A DNA stretch of 11,287 nucleotides from an uncultured Mycoplasmatota bacterium. Lineage in GTDB: Bacteria; Bacillota_I; Bacilli_A; RF39; UBA660. Made by a program: the position numbers and the translations under genes. The DNA is taken from positions 1 to 11,287 of the forward strand of contig UQXO01000021.1 in assembly GCA_900545005.1 (NCBI GenBank), read 5' to 3'. The notes beneath the pieces were generated by a model. It was given only the letters and a program-made list of their open reading frames with translations. It was not told the DNA's origin and did not search any database. Positions within the stretch are counted from its first letter, which is position 1, and every line of letters starts with the position of its first letter. Below are positions 5,874 to 11,287 of the stretch, piece after piece.

Positions 5874-7121
5874 ATGATAACTAATAAATACTTAAGAAAA
5901 GTAAAGCTTAAAAGATATTATAAATATATTTATTTAGTTAGTTTAGGTTTTTTGGGAGGTATTATCTTAATGAGTTATACTTATTCGAAATTTAATGTCT
6001 CTAAGGATACTGAAGTTGTAAAAACAATTGTTGGTGATTTTATTTTTGGTGATGTAGTAATTGGAGCTTATATTAACGGGGAGTATTCTAAGACATTACC
6101 TCAGAAAGGTGATGGTTACATTGTCGAGAAGGTTATATGTGATAATGATACTATAGGAGAATGGAATTATGATGAGTGGGCTTTAATTACTAAGAATATT
6201 ACTGTGAGAAGTAAGTGCAATGTGTATTTTATTAATGGGTATAGTAAAGATTTTTCTTATACGGGTTCAGTAGAAGAGTTTATGGTTCCTAAAGATGGTG
6301 TTTATAAGTTAGAAGTTTGGGGAGCTCAGGGTGGAAATAGTCTTGATAATGGTGTTTTATCTTCAAACAAGTATTATGCAGGATATTCAAAAAGTAATAT
6401 TAAACTAAATAAAAATGATAAACTTTATGTTACTGTTGGTGGTCGAGGTGAAGATGGTAAATTAAATAATATCGCCAAAGGAGGATTTAATGGTGGTGGT
6501 AATGGTACTTGGGACCACCGAGATGATGAAGCCCTTGCTGGTGGTGGTGGTGCTACATCAATTCAGAATTCTTTACTAGGAGATGGTCAGTTAAAAAATT
6601 ATGAGAATAATAAATCCTCTGTTTTAATAGTGGCTGGGGGAAGTGCTGGCAATGGTGTGACTGTAAATTCTGACTATTTTTCAAAATATAAATTCTCATA
6701 CGGTGGCGGTTTTATAGGAGGTGTTGGTGGCACGACAAAATATGGCAATTCTAACGATTATACGATTTTTAATGCTGCTACTCAAAACAGTGGTTATACT
6801 TTTGGCTTAGGTCAGTCAACTGATGATATTACTGGCAATTATAACCAAGAAGCTCCTGGAGCAGGTGGGGGCTGGTACGGTGGTTTGGCTCTTACAAATA
6901 CTGTAGCAGCTACCCTCCCTTATTCTTATGCTGGTGGTGGATCGGGTTATATTGGAAATTATTTATTAACTAATAAAGCAATGTATTGCTATAATTGTGA
7001 AGAAAGTGCTGATGACAATACTCGAACAATTTCAACCACTTGTACTAGTGAGACACCAACCGAAAATTGTGCTAAAAAAGGGAATGGCTATGCCAGAATA
7101 ACCTTAATTAGTATCGATTGA
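5874..7121 (+). CDS. Surface-anchored glycine-rich (ALK/LTK-type) domain protein
   Basis: 415 residues; ATG 5874 follows AGGAGG (5864-5869) at ideal spacing. Residues 1-18 are basic and 19-36 form a membrane segment, so the protein is probably membrane-anchored with an external C-terminus. Residues about 63-119 are the stalk module shared with the genes at 1 and 9973 (IGAYINGEY, DGYIVEKVICD, KCNVYF; Cys89/Cys115). From about 128 it is a glycine-rich domain of the receptor ALK/LTK-like family (FSYTGSVEEF, YKLEVWGAQGG, VTVGGRG, AGGGGATS, GAGGGWYGG, AGGGSGYIG), ending in a Cys-containing segment and GNGYARITL. Such domains occur in many surface proteins of gut Firmicutes; the ligand is unknown. 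Expression should depend on the upstream cassette, which is now OFF. Confidence 0.88.
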   Translation: MITNKYLRKVKLKRYYKYIYLVSLGFLGGIILMSYTYSKFNVSKDTEVVKTIVGDFIFGDVVIGAYINGEYSKTLPQKGDGYIVEKVICDNDTIGEWNYDEWALITKNITVRSKCNVYFINGYSKDFSYTGSVEEFMVPKDGVYKLEVWGAQGGNSLDNGVLSSNKYYAGYSKSNIKLNKNDKLYVTVGGRGEDGKLNNIAKGGFNGGGNGTWDHRDDEALAGGGGATSIQNSLLGDGQLKNYENNKSSVLIVAGGSAGNGVTVNSDYFSKYKFSYGGGFIGGVGGTTKYGNSNDYTIFNAATQNSGYTFGLGQSTDDITGNYNQEAPGAGGGWYGGLALTNTVAATLPYSYAGGGSGYIGNYLLTNKAMYCYNCEESADDNTRTISTTCTSETPTENCAKKGNGYARITLISID

Positions 7122-7157
7122 TAAAAAAAGAAGACTTTCATCTTCATACATAATCAA

Positions 7158-7242
7158 TAAGTAATGGGTCCTTTATTAAATATTTTAGTTATTGTCTATT
7201 ATAAATATTTATGTTCTCTTATCTTTTTGGACCCATTACTTA
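7158..7242. repeat. 14-bp perfect inverted repeat around a 57-nt loop
   Basis: TAAGTAATGGGTCC (7158-7171) and GGACCCATTACTTA (7229-7242) are perfect complements. The loop holds a second self-complementary pair, AAATATTT at 7178-7185 and 7203-7210. It lies between the stop of the glycine-rich gene and the main terminator. It could be a long 3' RNA hairpin or a tiny non-autonomous inserted element; no target duplication is evident. Confidence 0.6.
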
Positions 7243-7249
7243 AAATCTT

Positions 7250-7308
7250 AATAGTATATCTTCTTTAGGTATAAAAGCCTAAGATAGGAGATATACTATT
7301 CTTTTTTT
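7250..7308 (+). terminator. Strong terminator before cassette B
   Basis: AATAGTATATCT (7250-7261) pairs with AGATATACTATT (7289-7300). An inner stem TTAGG/CCTAA (7265-7269 with 7278-7282) extends the hairpin. A run of seven T's (7302-7308) follows, 8 bp before the left repeat of cassette B. Confidence 0.85.
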
Positions 7309-7315
7309 ATATTTT

Positions 7316-7340
7316 TTCATAGTGTTTAATACTCTATGAA
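7316..7340. repeat. Cassette B left recombination site
   Basis: Arms TTCATAGTGT and ACTCTATGAA around core TTAAT. It is an exact reverse complement of the right site at 7571-7595. Confidence 0.9.
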
Positions 7341-7371
7341 AACACTAGGTGTTTCCTTACTTCAAAGCTCA

Positions 7372-7484
7372 TTTGACTACAATTTTTGACTAGAATAAGC
7401 TTGAATTTATGACTACAATGATGTCTTTCAAGCCTAGGTGAATACTGTGACTGAGACGATTTTACTTGACCATAATTCTGACTA
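7372..7484 (-). repeat. Five TAGTCAAA-type boxes of cassette B, reversed
   Basis: On the minus strand: TAGTCAGA 7477-7484, TGGTCAAG 7465-7472, TAGTCATA 7408-7415, TAGTCAAA 7385-7392 and TAGTCAAA 7372-7379. Offsets are 0, 12, 69, 92 and 105, the spacing of A and C read in the opposite direction. Confidence 0.75.
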
Positions 7485-7504
7485 GAAAAGATATAATTTA
7501 TCTC

Positions 7505-7533
7505 TTTAAAAGTACTATTTTATGTGATAAAAT
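7505..7533 (+). promoter_or_regulatory. Cassette B promoter, facing the 7676 gene
   Basis: -35 TTTAAA (7505-7510), 17-bp spacer, extended -10 TGaTAAAAT (TG at 7525-7526, hexamer 7528-7533). The transcript would cross the right repeat and leave a leader of about 135 nt before ATG 7676. Cassette C has the same -35, spacing and -10 on the opposite strand. Confidence 0.7.
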
Positions 7534-7570
7534 CGTTGTATAAAGTAAAATTGAGTACCAGAAATATCCT

Positions 7571-7595
7571 TTCATAGAGTATTAAACACTATGAA
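7571..7595. repeat. Cassette B right recombination site
   Basis: Arms TTCATAGAGT and ACACTATGAA around core ATTAA; the perfect inverted partner of 7316-7340. Confidence 0.9.
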
Positions 7596-7675
7596 TCTGG
7601 AAATATTGGTAATAAGGACTTATTTAGTTATTATTTTCATAATTTAGGAAATAATAAAGTAGTAAAGGAATTTTT

Positions 7676-9619
7676 ATGAAGAAGAATATTATATTTGTTA
7701 CTATATCCTTAATAGTATTGCTTTCTCTAGGAATAGGACTTTCTTATTCTATGTGGAATATGAGTAATAGCCAAGATACTAATAATGTCATTGCAACGAC
7801 TAGTGAATGTTTTGATATTAGTTTAACTAATCAAAGTAATAGTATTAATTTAGAAAATGCTTATCCAATCAGTGATGAAAAGGGTAAGAAGTTAACACCT
7901 TTTACTTTTACAGTGAAAAATACTTGTGATATGACCATTTCTTATAGCGTTAATTTAGAAAGTCTTAAAGATAGTACCCTAGCAAGTAAGTTCTTGAAAG
8001 TAATGATTAATAATGAAGAAATAAAGAAACTAAATGAGTATGAAAGTACTGATACAATCAATAGTGGTAGCATAGAATCAAGGATATTAGCTAAAGGCAC
8101 TTTATCAAAGGGTGATAGCAATAATTATTCTCTTAGACTATGGATAGACTATGATACAACAATGGAAGATTTAGATAATGAAACTAAAATATTAAAAGCA
8201 AAAGTAGTAATTAAGGCTTCTGCTAATACTTGGAATCCAGTAAGTGAAGGGTACATAACCTTACATGATGCCATCTTAGCTAACGAATATCAGACTAGTC
8301 TAGAAAAAGCAATAGAAAAAATCAAGAAAAAGATACCAGCTAACTTAAGTAAAACAGCACCACTAGTAATATGGCAAAAAAAAGAGGATACTAATATTTA
8401 TGAAATGCCAACTTTCTATCCGCATCCTTCGTTAGTGGAAAATAATGAGAATGGTGGTAGTAAGTTAACTAATAATGATACTTTGATGTTGCTTGGTAAA
8501 TCTTATGAATTTAATCAAAATACTGGGGTTTATACTATTACTAATTATGATTATTATGATCCGACAACTCTTGATTTTTCAGAAGAATATTATTATTGTA
8601 TGAATGGAATTAATATATCCGAAGATGGTACCTTGAATCCATATCAAAATACAGAATGTAGTGAATTAAAAATTTTAAAATCTGCTAGAAAATATACTGA
8701 TGGTGATGCTAATAGTAATCAATATAGATTAGTTTATTATTTAGAAGTTCAAAAATTACTGCAAGAAGTTTTAGAAAGTACAGAGTCTGATAAAGGTTTA
8801 TATCAAGATGTTGATGATTATGGAGATACTTACTACTATCGTGGCAATGTAGTTAATAATAATGTTTATTTTGCTGGTTTTTATTGGAAGATTATAAGAA
8901 TTAATGGTAATGGAACGATTAGATTAATTTATAATGGTACTGATGCTAATTCAAATGGAGAAGATTTAGCTATAGGAAAATATGCCTTTAATAACAAAGT
9001 TACGGGACCAGCTTCCCAAAGCTATATGTATGGAAATACACAAAATTCTTTAGATCAGATAAGAGAAAATACTAATGATTCTAGTTTAAAAGAAATATTA
9101 GATAATTGGTATGAAACTAATATTTTAAATAAGAATTATGATAGTTATATCGGAAAATCAAGCTTTTGCAATGATAGAAGTGTCTATGAAGGAGATGGAT
9201 ATACTTTAAATAAGTGGACTAGTTATGGCTTTTATAGTCGAATTAATAATAATATGGCAATATTTACTTGTCCTGATTCTAGAGATTTGTTTACAGTTTC
9301 TAATGATAACATTGGTAATAAAGATTTAAAGTATCCAATTGGAGTTATAAGTGGAGATGAAATAGTTTTTTCTGGTTCAACTGCGGATGCTAATACTTTA
9401 TCTTATTTAAAAGATAATTTATCTATTATATCTATGAGTCCTTCGGTTTATAACCAATTTGGTAATGCTTATATTTATGGAAAAGGAAGTAATGGTGATT
9501 TAGGAATATGGTATGGTTCTGATAGTGATGGTTATATAAGACCAGTAATTTCCTTAAAGGCTGATACTAAAATATCTAGTGGTATTGGAACAGTTAATAG
9601 TCCGTTTGTGGTTGAATAA
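7676..9619 (+). CDS. Large exported protein, N-terminal beta-sandwich-like region and C-terminal lectin-like domain
   Basis: 647 residues; ATG 7676 follows AAAGGAA (7664-7670). Residues 4-22 are hydrophobic after MKKN (signal peptide or anchor), followed by YSMW and a region to about 185 reminiscent of TasA/camelysin-type secreted beta-sandwiches (not verified; Cys45 and Cys84). A middle segment (about 186-380) is unassigned. Residues about 385-647 resemble the C-terminal domain of the 1-1365 protein: YYRGN, NVYFAGFYWKIIRING, then IRPVISLK and GTVNSPF at the end. The tail here keeps the AT-rich host codon usage, so it does not look DGR-mutated. It lacks the shared stalk module of the other three proteins. 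Cassette B upstream faces it, so it is probably expressed. Ligand unknown. Confidence 0.85.
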   Translation: MKKNIIFVTISLIVLLSLGIGLSYSMWNMSNSQDTNNVIATTSECFDISLTNQSNSINLENAYPISDEKGKKLTPFTFTVKNTCDMTISYSVNLESLKDSTLASKFLKVMINNEEIKKLNEYESTDTINSGSIESRILAKGTLSKGDSNNYSLRLWIDYDTTMEDLDNETKILKAKVVIKASANTWNPVSEGYITLHDAILANEYQTSLEKAIEKIKKKIPANLSKTAPLVIWQKKEDTNIYEMPTFYPHPSLVENNENGGSKLTNNDTLMLLGKSYEFNQNTGVYTITNYDYYDPTTLDFSEEYYYCMNGINISEDGTLNPYQNTECSELKILKSARKYTDGDANSNQYRLVYYLEVQKLLQEVLESTESDKGLYQDVDDYGDTYYYRGNVVNNNVYFAGFYWKIIRINGNGTIRLIYNGTDANSNGEDLAIGKYAFNNKVTGPASQSYMYGNTQNSLDQIRENTNDSSLKEILDNWYETNILNKNYDSYIGKSSFCNDRSVYEGDGYTLNKWTSYGFYSRINNNMAIFTCPDSRDLFTVSNDNIGNKDLKYPIGVISGDEIVFSGSTADANTLSYLKDNLSIISMSPSVYNQFGNAYIYGKGSNGDLGIWYGSDSDGYIRPVISLKADTKISSGIGTVNSPFVVE

Positions 9620-9664
9620 AAAGTATATCTAAGAAACTACATATTCTCTTAGATATACTTTTTT
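9618..9664. terminator. Bidirectional terminator between the 7676 gene and cassette C
   Basis: A 17-bp perfect stem (9618-9634 with 9647-9663) around a 12-nt loop; the outer pairs are A5/T5, so each strand ends in a U-run. It overlaps the stop codon of the 7676 gene. It would also stop leftward transcription from cassette C's promoter in its present OFF orientation. Confidence 0.88.
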
Positions 9665-9673
9665 CTATAGTTT

Positions 9674-9698
9674 TTCATAGAACTATAAACTCTAAGAA
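9674..9698. repeat. Cassette C left recombination site
   Basis: Its reverse complement has arm TTCTTAGAGT, core TTATA and arm GTTCTATGAA. It differs from the right site at one position in each arm, none in the core. Confidence 0.82.
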
Positions 9699-9735
9699 AG
9701 GATATTTCTAATGATTATTTTCTATTTATATACTG

Positions 9736-9764
9736 ATTTTACCATAGAAATGTTCTATTTTAAA
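9736..9764 (-). promoter_or_regulatory. Cassette C promoter, facing left (away from the 9973 gene)
   Basis: On the minus strand -35 TTTAAA (9759-9764), 17-bp spacer, extended -10 TGgTAAAAT (hexamer 9736-9741, TG at 9743-9744). The layout is identical to the ON-facing promoter of cassette B. Confidence 0.68.
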
Positions 9765-9783
9765 GAGAATAAATAATCTTTTG

Positions 9784-9895
9784 TAGTCAAATTTCTAGTC
9801 AAAGAAATATTAAAGAATCCTAGGAGTTATAACGCTTATAAGAAGGTATTTATAGTCAAAAAGAATAATAATTTCTAGTCAAAATTATGGTCAAA
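9784..9895 (+). repeat. Five TAGTCAAA-type boxes of cassette C
   Basis: TAGTCAAA at 9784, 9796, 9853 and 9876, and TGGTCAAA at 9888; offsets 0, 12, 69, 92 and 104, exactly as in cassette A. Confidence 0.8.
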
Positions 9896-9926
9896 TGAGG
9901 TTTGAAGTGAGGATTCACCTAGGTCT

Positions 9927-9951
9927 TTCATAGAGTTTATAGCTCTATGAA
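9927..9951. repeat. Cassette C right recombination site
   Basis: Arms TTCATAGAGT and GCTCTATGAA around core TTATA. It ends 11 bp before the GAGGAG of the 9973 gene. Confidence 0.85.
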
Positions 9952-9972
9952 TGCGTATATATGAGGAGTCTT

Positions 9973-11121
9973 ATGAAAAGAATAATCTTAGGGATAATAA
10001 TATTTATAATAGGAGTATCATTTATATATAAAGATAATACTAATTTAGTAGGAGTCTATTTAGACAATGAATATTCTAGTAATATTCCTCTTAAAGATAG
10101 GGGATATGTTATAGATAAGATAGATTGTGATGATGATATAGAAGCTTTATGGGATGAAAATAAATGGAGTCTTAGTTTAACTAATTTAAGTAAGAAGACT
10201 AAGTGTAATTTATATTTTTATTATGATAAAGATAAGCCTTATTGGAAGATAGAAAGTATTAAGACTAATAGTGTTTTAACAACAAGTATCTTTGAATTTA
10301 GTATTTCAGGTGAAGATAATCTAACTAAGATAAGTGATAGTTTAAAAGAAAGTGATTTATCTTTTTATGTTGGGGATTCTTTAGAAAGTCCAGTTAAAGT
10401 AGAAATAAATAAGACTAATAATACGGATAAAAAGATTATTTATCAAGTTAAAGTTCATATGATTGGAGGTTCAGGAAAGTTAAAAGTTAAAATAAATAGT
10501 AATACTTTAAAAGATATAGCAGGTAATCAAAATGATGAGGTTATCTTAGATACAGGAATTAATGTAAGTAAAAATACAACGAAGATTTTATATTATTACC
10601 ATAGTACGTATGATGATCAAAATATAACGCCTCATTATGGAATAGTTGAAAATTATTATAGTAACGTGACTAAAACAAGTAGTTATACGGATGACCAAAT
10701 TAAAAGTGGTGGCTTTAAGCTTATGGTCTTTGATGGCTGGGTCTGGGGAGCTTATAGCGTTGCTAATACGGCTTTTAATGCGGGCATAAATGTTTTTAGC
10801 TATGGTAATGATAGTGAGTCTTATTTGGTACCGATTGAGAGTCATATTAGCAGTAAGGGTATGGGAGAATCGACTAAGATTTATAATAATGCTTTGACTA
10901 AATACCTACCAGAGACACTTCCTAGTAGTACTGATTCTTTAAGATTAATTAAATTTACCAGTGATGTAAAAGTGCTTTATCAAAATGCAACGAATGGGGT
11001 TGTTTATGATACGATGGGATATTTAACTAAAAATGGGGTAACTTGGTTTCATTCTCAACATGCAGATTCTTATCCTTATAGTATTCCTATTATAGAGTTT
11101 GTTTTGGGAAACTTAAAATGA
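9973..11121 (+). CDS. Surface-anchored protein, stalk module, Ig-like domain and unknown C-terminal domain
   Basis: The start ATG 9973 is chosen over ATG 9961 because GAGGAG (9963-9968) is correctly placed only for 9973; this gives 382 residues. Residues 1-18 are a short basic head and membrane segment. Residues about 25-82 are the shared stalk module in a shortened form (VGVYLDNEY, GYVIDKIDCD, KCNLYF; Cys52/Cys78), lacking the VGDF stretch of its paralogues. About 90-200 looks like a bacterial Ig-like domain (FEFSISGEDN, then GKLKVKINSNTLKDIAGNQN). The C-terminal 180 residues (VFDGWVWGAYSVANTAF, NVFSYGNDSESYLVPIESH, TWFHSQHAD, IIEFVLGNL) are not recognised; the alternation suggests an alpha/beta domain. 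Cassette C upstream is OFF for it. Confidence 0.82.
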   Translation: MKRIILGIIIFIIGVSFIYKDNTNLVGVYLDNEYSSNIPLKDRGYVIDKIDCDDDIEALWDENKWSLSLTNLSKKTKCNLYFYYDKDKPYWKIESIKTNSVLTTSIFEFSISGEDNLTKISDSLKESDLSFYVGDSLESPVKVEINKTNNTDKKIIYQVKVHMIGGSGKLKVKINSNTLKDIAGNQNDEVILDTGINVSKNTTKILYYYHSTYDDQNITPHYGIVENYYSNVTKTSSYTDDQIKSGGFKLMVFDGWVWGAYSVANTAFNAGINVFSYGNDSESYLVPIESHISSKGMGESTKIYNNALTKYLPETLPSSTDSLRLIKFTSDVKVLYQNATNGVVYDTMGYLTKNGVTWFHSQHADSYPYSIPIIEFVLGNLK

Positions 11122-11123
11122 TT

Positions 11124-11153
11124 AGTAAGACTTAATAGTTTTACTTTTTTTTT
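11124..11153 (+). terminator. Rho-independent terminator after the 9973 gene
   Basis: AGTAAGACT (11124-11132) pairs with AGTTTTACT (11137-11145; one G-U) around loop TAAT, followed by T's to 11153. It begins three bases after the stop codon. Confidence 0.8.
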
Positions 11154-11171
11154 AAATTTAGTTATTTAAGG

Positions 11172-11279
11172 GTGGAAATTCATAAGAAATTTAGTATTTT
11201 TTAAATAAAATTAGCAATTTATGAACAAAAATCGACTTTGACCGCCAATATATATATATGAGGGGTATTTTTTAGAGCT
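11172..11279 (+). repeat. Conserved ~108-bp leader of an Rpn-family unit, copy 2
   Basis: The gapless counterpart of 4212-4319. In copy 1 this sequence leads, after about 20 bp, into the nuclease-family start, so a second Rpn-family gene is expected just beyond the window's right edge. That gene itself is not visible. Confidence 0.65.
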
Positions 11280-11287
11280 TGATTATT

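Larger units (their letters stand above)
7316..7595. other. Invertible promoter cassette B (ON orientation)
   Basis: A 280-bp segment with perfect 25/25 inverted repeats. It is reversed relative to A and C: CTAGGTG (7345-7351) sits 4 bp inside the left repeat, the TAGTCAAA boxes read as TTTGACTA, and the TGnTAAAAT promoter is at the right, pointing toward the gene at 7676. B is therefore predicted to be in the expressing state. The right end matches the left end of cassette C in reverse (CTCTTTAAAA, TAAAATC, GAAATATCCTTTC). Confidence 0.8.
9674..9951. other. Invertible promoter cassette C (OFF orientation)
   Basis: A 278-bp segment bounded by 25-bp inverted repeats (23/25). Its orientation equals cassette A: promoter at the left pointing left, five TAGTCAAA boxes, then CACCTAG (9916-9922) 4 bp inside the right repeat. 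The interior 9778-9895 is nearly the same as 5689-5806 in cassette A. The gene at 9973 should be silent in this state. Confidence 0.78.

Noticed and set aside
9400..9619. A second DGR variable region at the end of the 7676 gene
   Set aside because: The codons stay AT-rich with ordinary A content, and there is no GC-rich invariant tract or post-stop VR-type hairpin; the hairpin there is a plain terminator.
5574..9951. The three cassettes as MITEs or insertion sequences with terminal inverted repeats
   Set aside because: The ends are themselves palindromic core-type sites, partners share cores but cassettes do not, no target duplications are seen, and all three sit at the same place before surface genes with internal promoters. 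Inversion explains this better than transposition.

Overview
The window comes from a very AT-rich, low-GC Gram-positive-type bacterium. The likely source is an uncultured gut Bacilli/Mycoplasmatota-like lineage (RF39-type); this is inferred from codon use, protein style and gene content, not from any marker gene. UGA acts as a stop (the genes at 5874 and 9973 both end in TGA) and Trp is encoded by TGG, so this is not the Mycoplasma code. All recognised genes lie on the + strand.

Layout. (1) 1-1365 is the 5'-truncated gene of an anchored surface protein. Its C-terminal C-type-lectin-like end switches abruptly to GC-richer, A-poor sequence dominated by NNC/NNT codons, followed by stable hairpins. 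This looks like the variable region of a diversity-generating retroelement (DGR), with no reverse transcriptase or template repeat in the window. (2) 1634-4122 is a housekeeping block: dxs (isoprenoid MEP pathway), an overlapping stand-alone YqfO/NIF3-insert-domain protein, and a small possible ORF without an AUG start. (3) 4212-5519 is an Rpn/PD-(D/E)XK 'transposase-family' nuclease gene behind a roughly 108-bp sequence that recurs at 11172-11279, where a second such unit probably begins. (4) 5574-11153 holds three successive units of [about 280-bp inverted-repeat-bounded cassette] + [surface-protein gene] + terminator.

The main discovery is the set of three cassettes (A 5574-5862, B 7316-7595, C 9674-9951). 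Each is bounded by 25-bp inverted repeats built from TTCATAGAGT-like arms around a 5-bp core. Each contains one extended -10 promoter (TGnTAAAAT) near one end, five TAGTCAAA-type boxes at a conserved spacing, and a CACCTAG box 4 bp inside the other end. B lies in the opposite orientation to A and C. In B the promoter points at its gene (ON); in A and C it points away (OFF). Core sequences match within each pair and differ between pairs, which is what would let one tyrosine-type recombinase flip each cassette independently. The recombinase is not in the window.

Together the genes look like a surface-antigen diversification locus. Three proteins share an N-terminal anchor/stalk module and carry different outer domains (lectin-like with a putative DGR tail, ALK-type glycine-rich, Ig-like plus unknown). 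A fourth has a different N-terminus but a lectin-like end related to the first. Expression would be varied by promoter inversion and, for the first protein, sequence by retromutagenesis.
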